A program made the position numbers and the translations under genes. The notes beneath the pieces were generated by a model. That model searched no databases. It saw only the letters and a list, made by a program, of their open reading frames with translations, and was not told the origin of the DNA. Below, one piece after another: positions 61,334 through 64,000 of a stretch of 64,000 nt of DNA (position 1 is the first letter of the stretch; each line of letters starts with the position of its first letter). Source of the stretch: Flavobacterium sp. KACC 22761 (lineage in GTDB: Bacteria; Bacteroidota; Bacteroidia; Flavobacteriales; Flavobacteriaceae); assembly GCF_034058155.1 (NCBI RefSeq), contig NZ_CP139148.1, positions 2,976,001-3,040,000 on the forward strand, read 5' to 3'.

Positions 61334-61562
61334 TTTAAAATTCCAAATTCCAAATTTGCTAAAGATTGGAATTTGGAATTTTTTTATTGGGATTTAATGC
61401 GATTTAATATAAAAAAGAATGCCGGCATCTCGAAGACGCCGGCATCATTTAACTAACCAAAACCAAAATAATAAATAACCAGTTTATTACATTACAAATG
61501 TCCGACATATATCGATTTTTAGCTGTTAAGGTTTTGTTATTACTTTGTTGACCATAAGTTAA
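61334..61562. repeat. Tandem 239-bp unit, copy 2
   Basis: Same order as copy 1. The first hairpin is perfect over 16 bp (AAATTCCAAATTCCAA at 61338-61353 against 61376-61391), with a T tail. The second is ATGCCGGC/GCCGGCAT (61419-61445). The shared motif is at 61485-61501. Many paired bases are conserved. Confidence 0.8.
61411..61479 (-). ncRNA. Candidate small RNA, unit 2
   Basis: As for unit 1: the motif at 61501-61485 would start a minus-strand transcript ending in the 8-bp GC hairpin and TTCTTTTTT. The end is well defined, the start is inferred. Confidence 0.35.
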
Positions 61563-61639
61563 GATTTGTAAAATCGTCTTTCTGAGCTTTCTGCAGCGTT
61601 AAATAATTTTTGGCTATTAAAACATAATAACAATCAATT

Positions 61640-61669
61640 TTGTTTATTAATATGCTAATGATAAGTTTG
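61640..61669 (+). promoter_or_regulatory. Promoter of katG
   Basis: TTG 61640-61642, a 19-bp spacer and TAAGTTTG 61662-61669. A second -7-like TATATTTG overlaps downstream at 61670-61677. The leader would be about 90 nt. Confidence 0.6.
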
Positions 61670-61755
61670 TATATTTGATAAAGTGTTAAATATCAATGAA
61701 ATGAAATTTAAAATAAAATTGGGATTTAGCCAAAAAATAGATAACAGCAACATAA

Positions 61756-63975
<2,220 letters not shown>

Positions 63976-63977
63976 GA

Positions 63978-64000
63978 ATCTAAGATGCTAAGATACTAAG
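63978..64000. repeat. CTAAG-type repeat after katG
   Basis: CTAAGATGCTAAGATACTAAG reaches the window edge and belongs to the dispersed family seen at 28.9, 50 and 52 kb. Confidence 0.5.

Noticed and set aside
61097..61562. CRISPR-like array
   Set aside because: Only two units of 239 bp without short repeat-spacer structure; no cas genes.

Overview
The window looks like a chromosomal segment of a Flavobacterium-type member of the Bacteroidota. The evidence is the AT-rich sequence, the TTG-N19/20-TAnnTTTG promoters, a fused secDF, a type IX secretion cargo with a gliding-motility type B C-terminus beside a PorP/SprF gene, a TonB-dependent receptor, DUF1573/DUF4142/DUF5723/DUF4198 proteins and many short dispersed palindromic repeats. 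No rRNA, tRNA, CRISPR array, prophage or complete insertion sequence was seen.

Layout. 0-4 kb: 3' end of mdh, then secDF. 4.2-8.1 kb (minus): folE, an S23-type four-helix-bundle gene, cysS, yidD and lgt, a housekeeping run for folate precursor, cysteinyl-tRNA, membrane insertion and lipoprotein maturation. 8.3-10.4 kb: a lysozyme-like exported protein and a PLP aminotransferase. 10.5-17.7 kb (plus): a retropepsin-like/PDZ protease, then a three-gene surface module (type B adhesin, PorP/SprF protein, TPR-PD40-OmpA protein). 17.9-24 kb: small envelope proteins, valS, a GyrI-like protein and an amino-acid permease. 24.2-28.9 kb: siderophore-type TonB receptor with a DUF4198 metal-uptake partner, then an MFS transporter. 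29-42 kb: membrane proteins, PQQ-like propeller, topoisomerase III, VOC/AraC pair, S9 peptidase, Gre-like factor with a long structured leader, SRPBCC and TPR proteins, and a frameshifted DUF3592 gene.

42.6-48.6 kb is the accessory region. It holds orphan small membrane proteins, a caspase/CHAT-like cysteine protease (His75/Cys126) divergent from a three-helix membrane protein, a 56-residue proline-rich mini-gene on the opposite strand overlapping the end of that membrane gene, and a 412-residue protein with a C-terminal HEPN-like Rx4H motif. Three related 125-146 bp inverted-repeat elements punctuate it, each 12-23 bp beyond the 3' end of a minus-strand gene. The protease/membrane/proline-rich module lies exactly between two of them. 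This is my best candidate for an undescribed, possibly defence-related, system.

48.9-64 kb: prfA, a repeat-rich intergenic region, a DUF5723 outer-membrane protein, then a general-stress neighbourhood: a six-gene envelope operon (DUF4142, porin, lmo0937-like, YtxH, holin-like, coiled-coil/membrane), a CHASE3-PAS histidine kinase with a stand-alone receiver and AraC regulator, CsbD and Dps. pyrF, a signal-less metal-receptor-like protein and katG follow. Two tandem 239-bp units between the last two genes carry minus-strand terminator hairpins and share the sequence TATTACATTACAAA with the leader of the six-gene stress operon, which suggests a pair of small RNAs under the same control.
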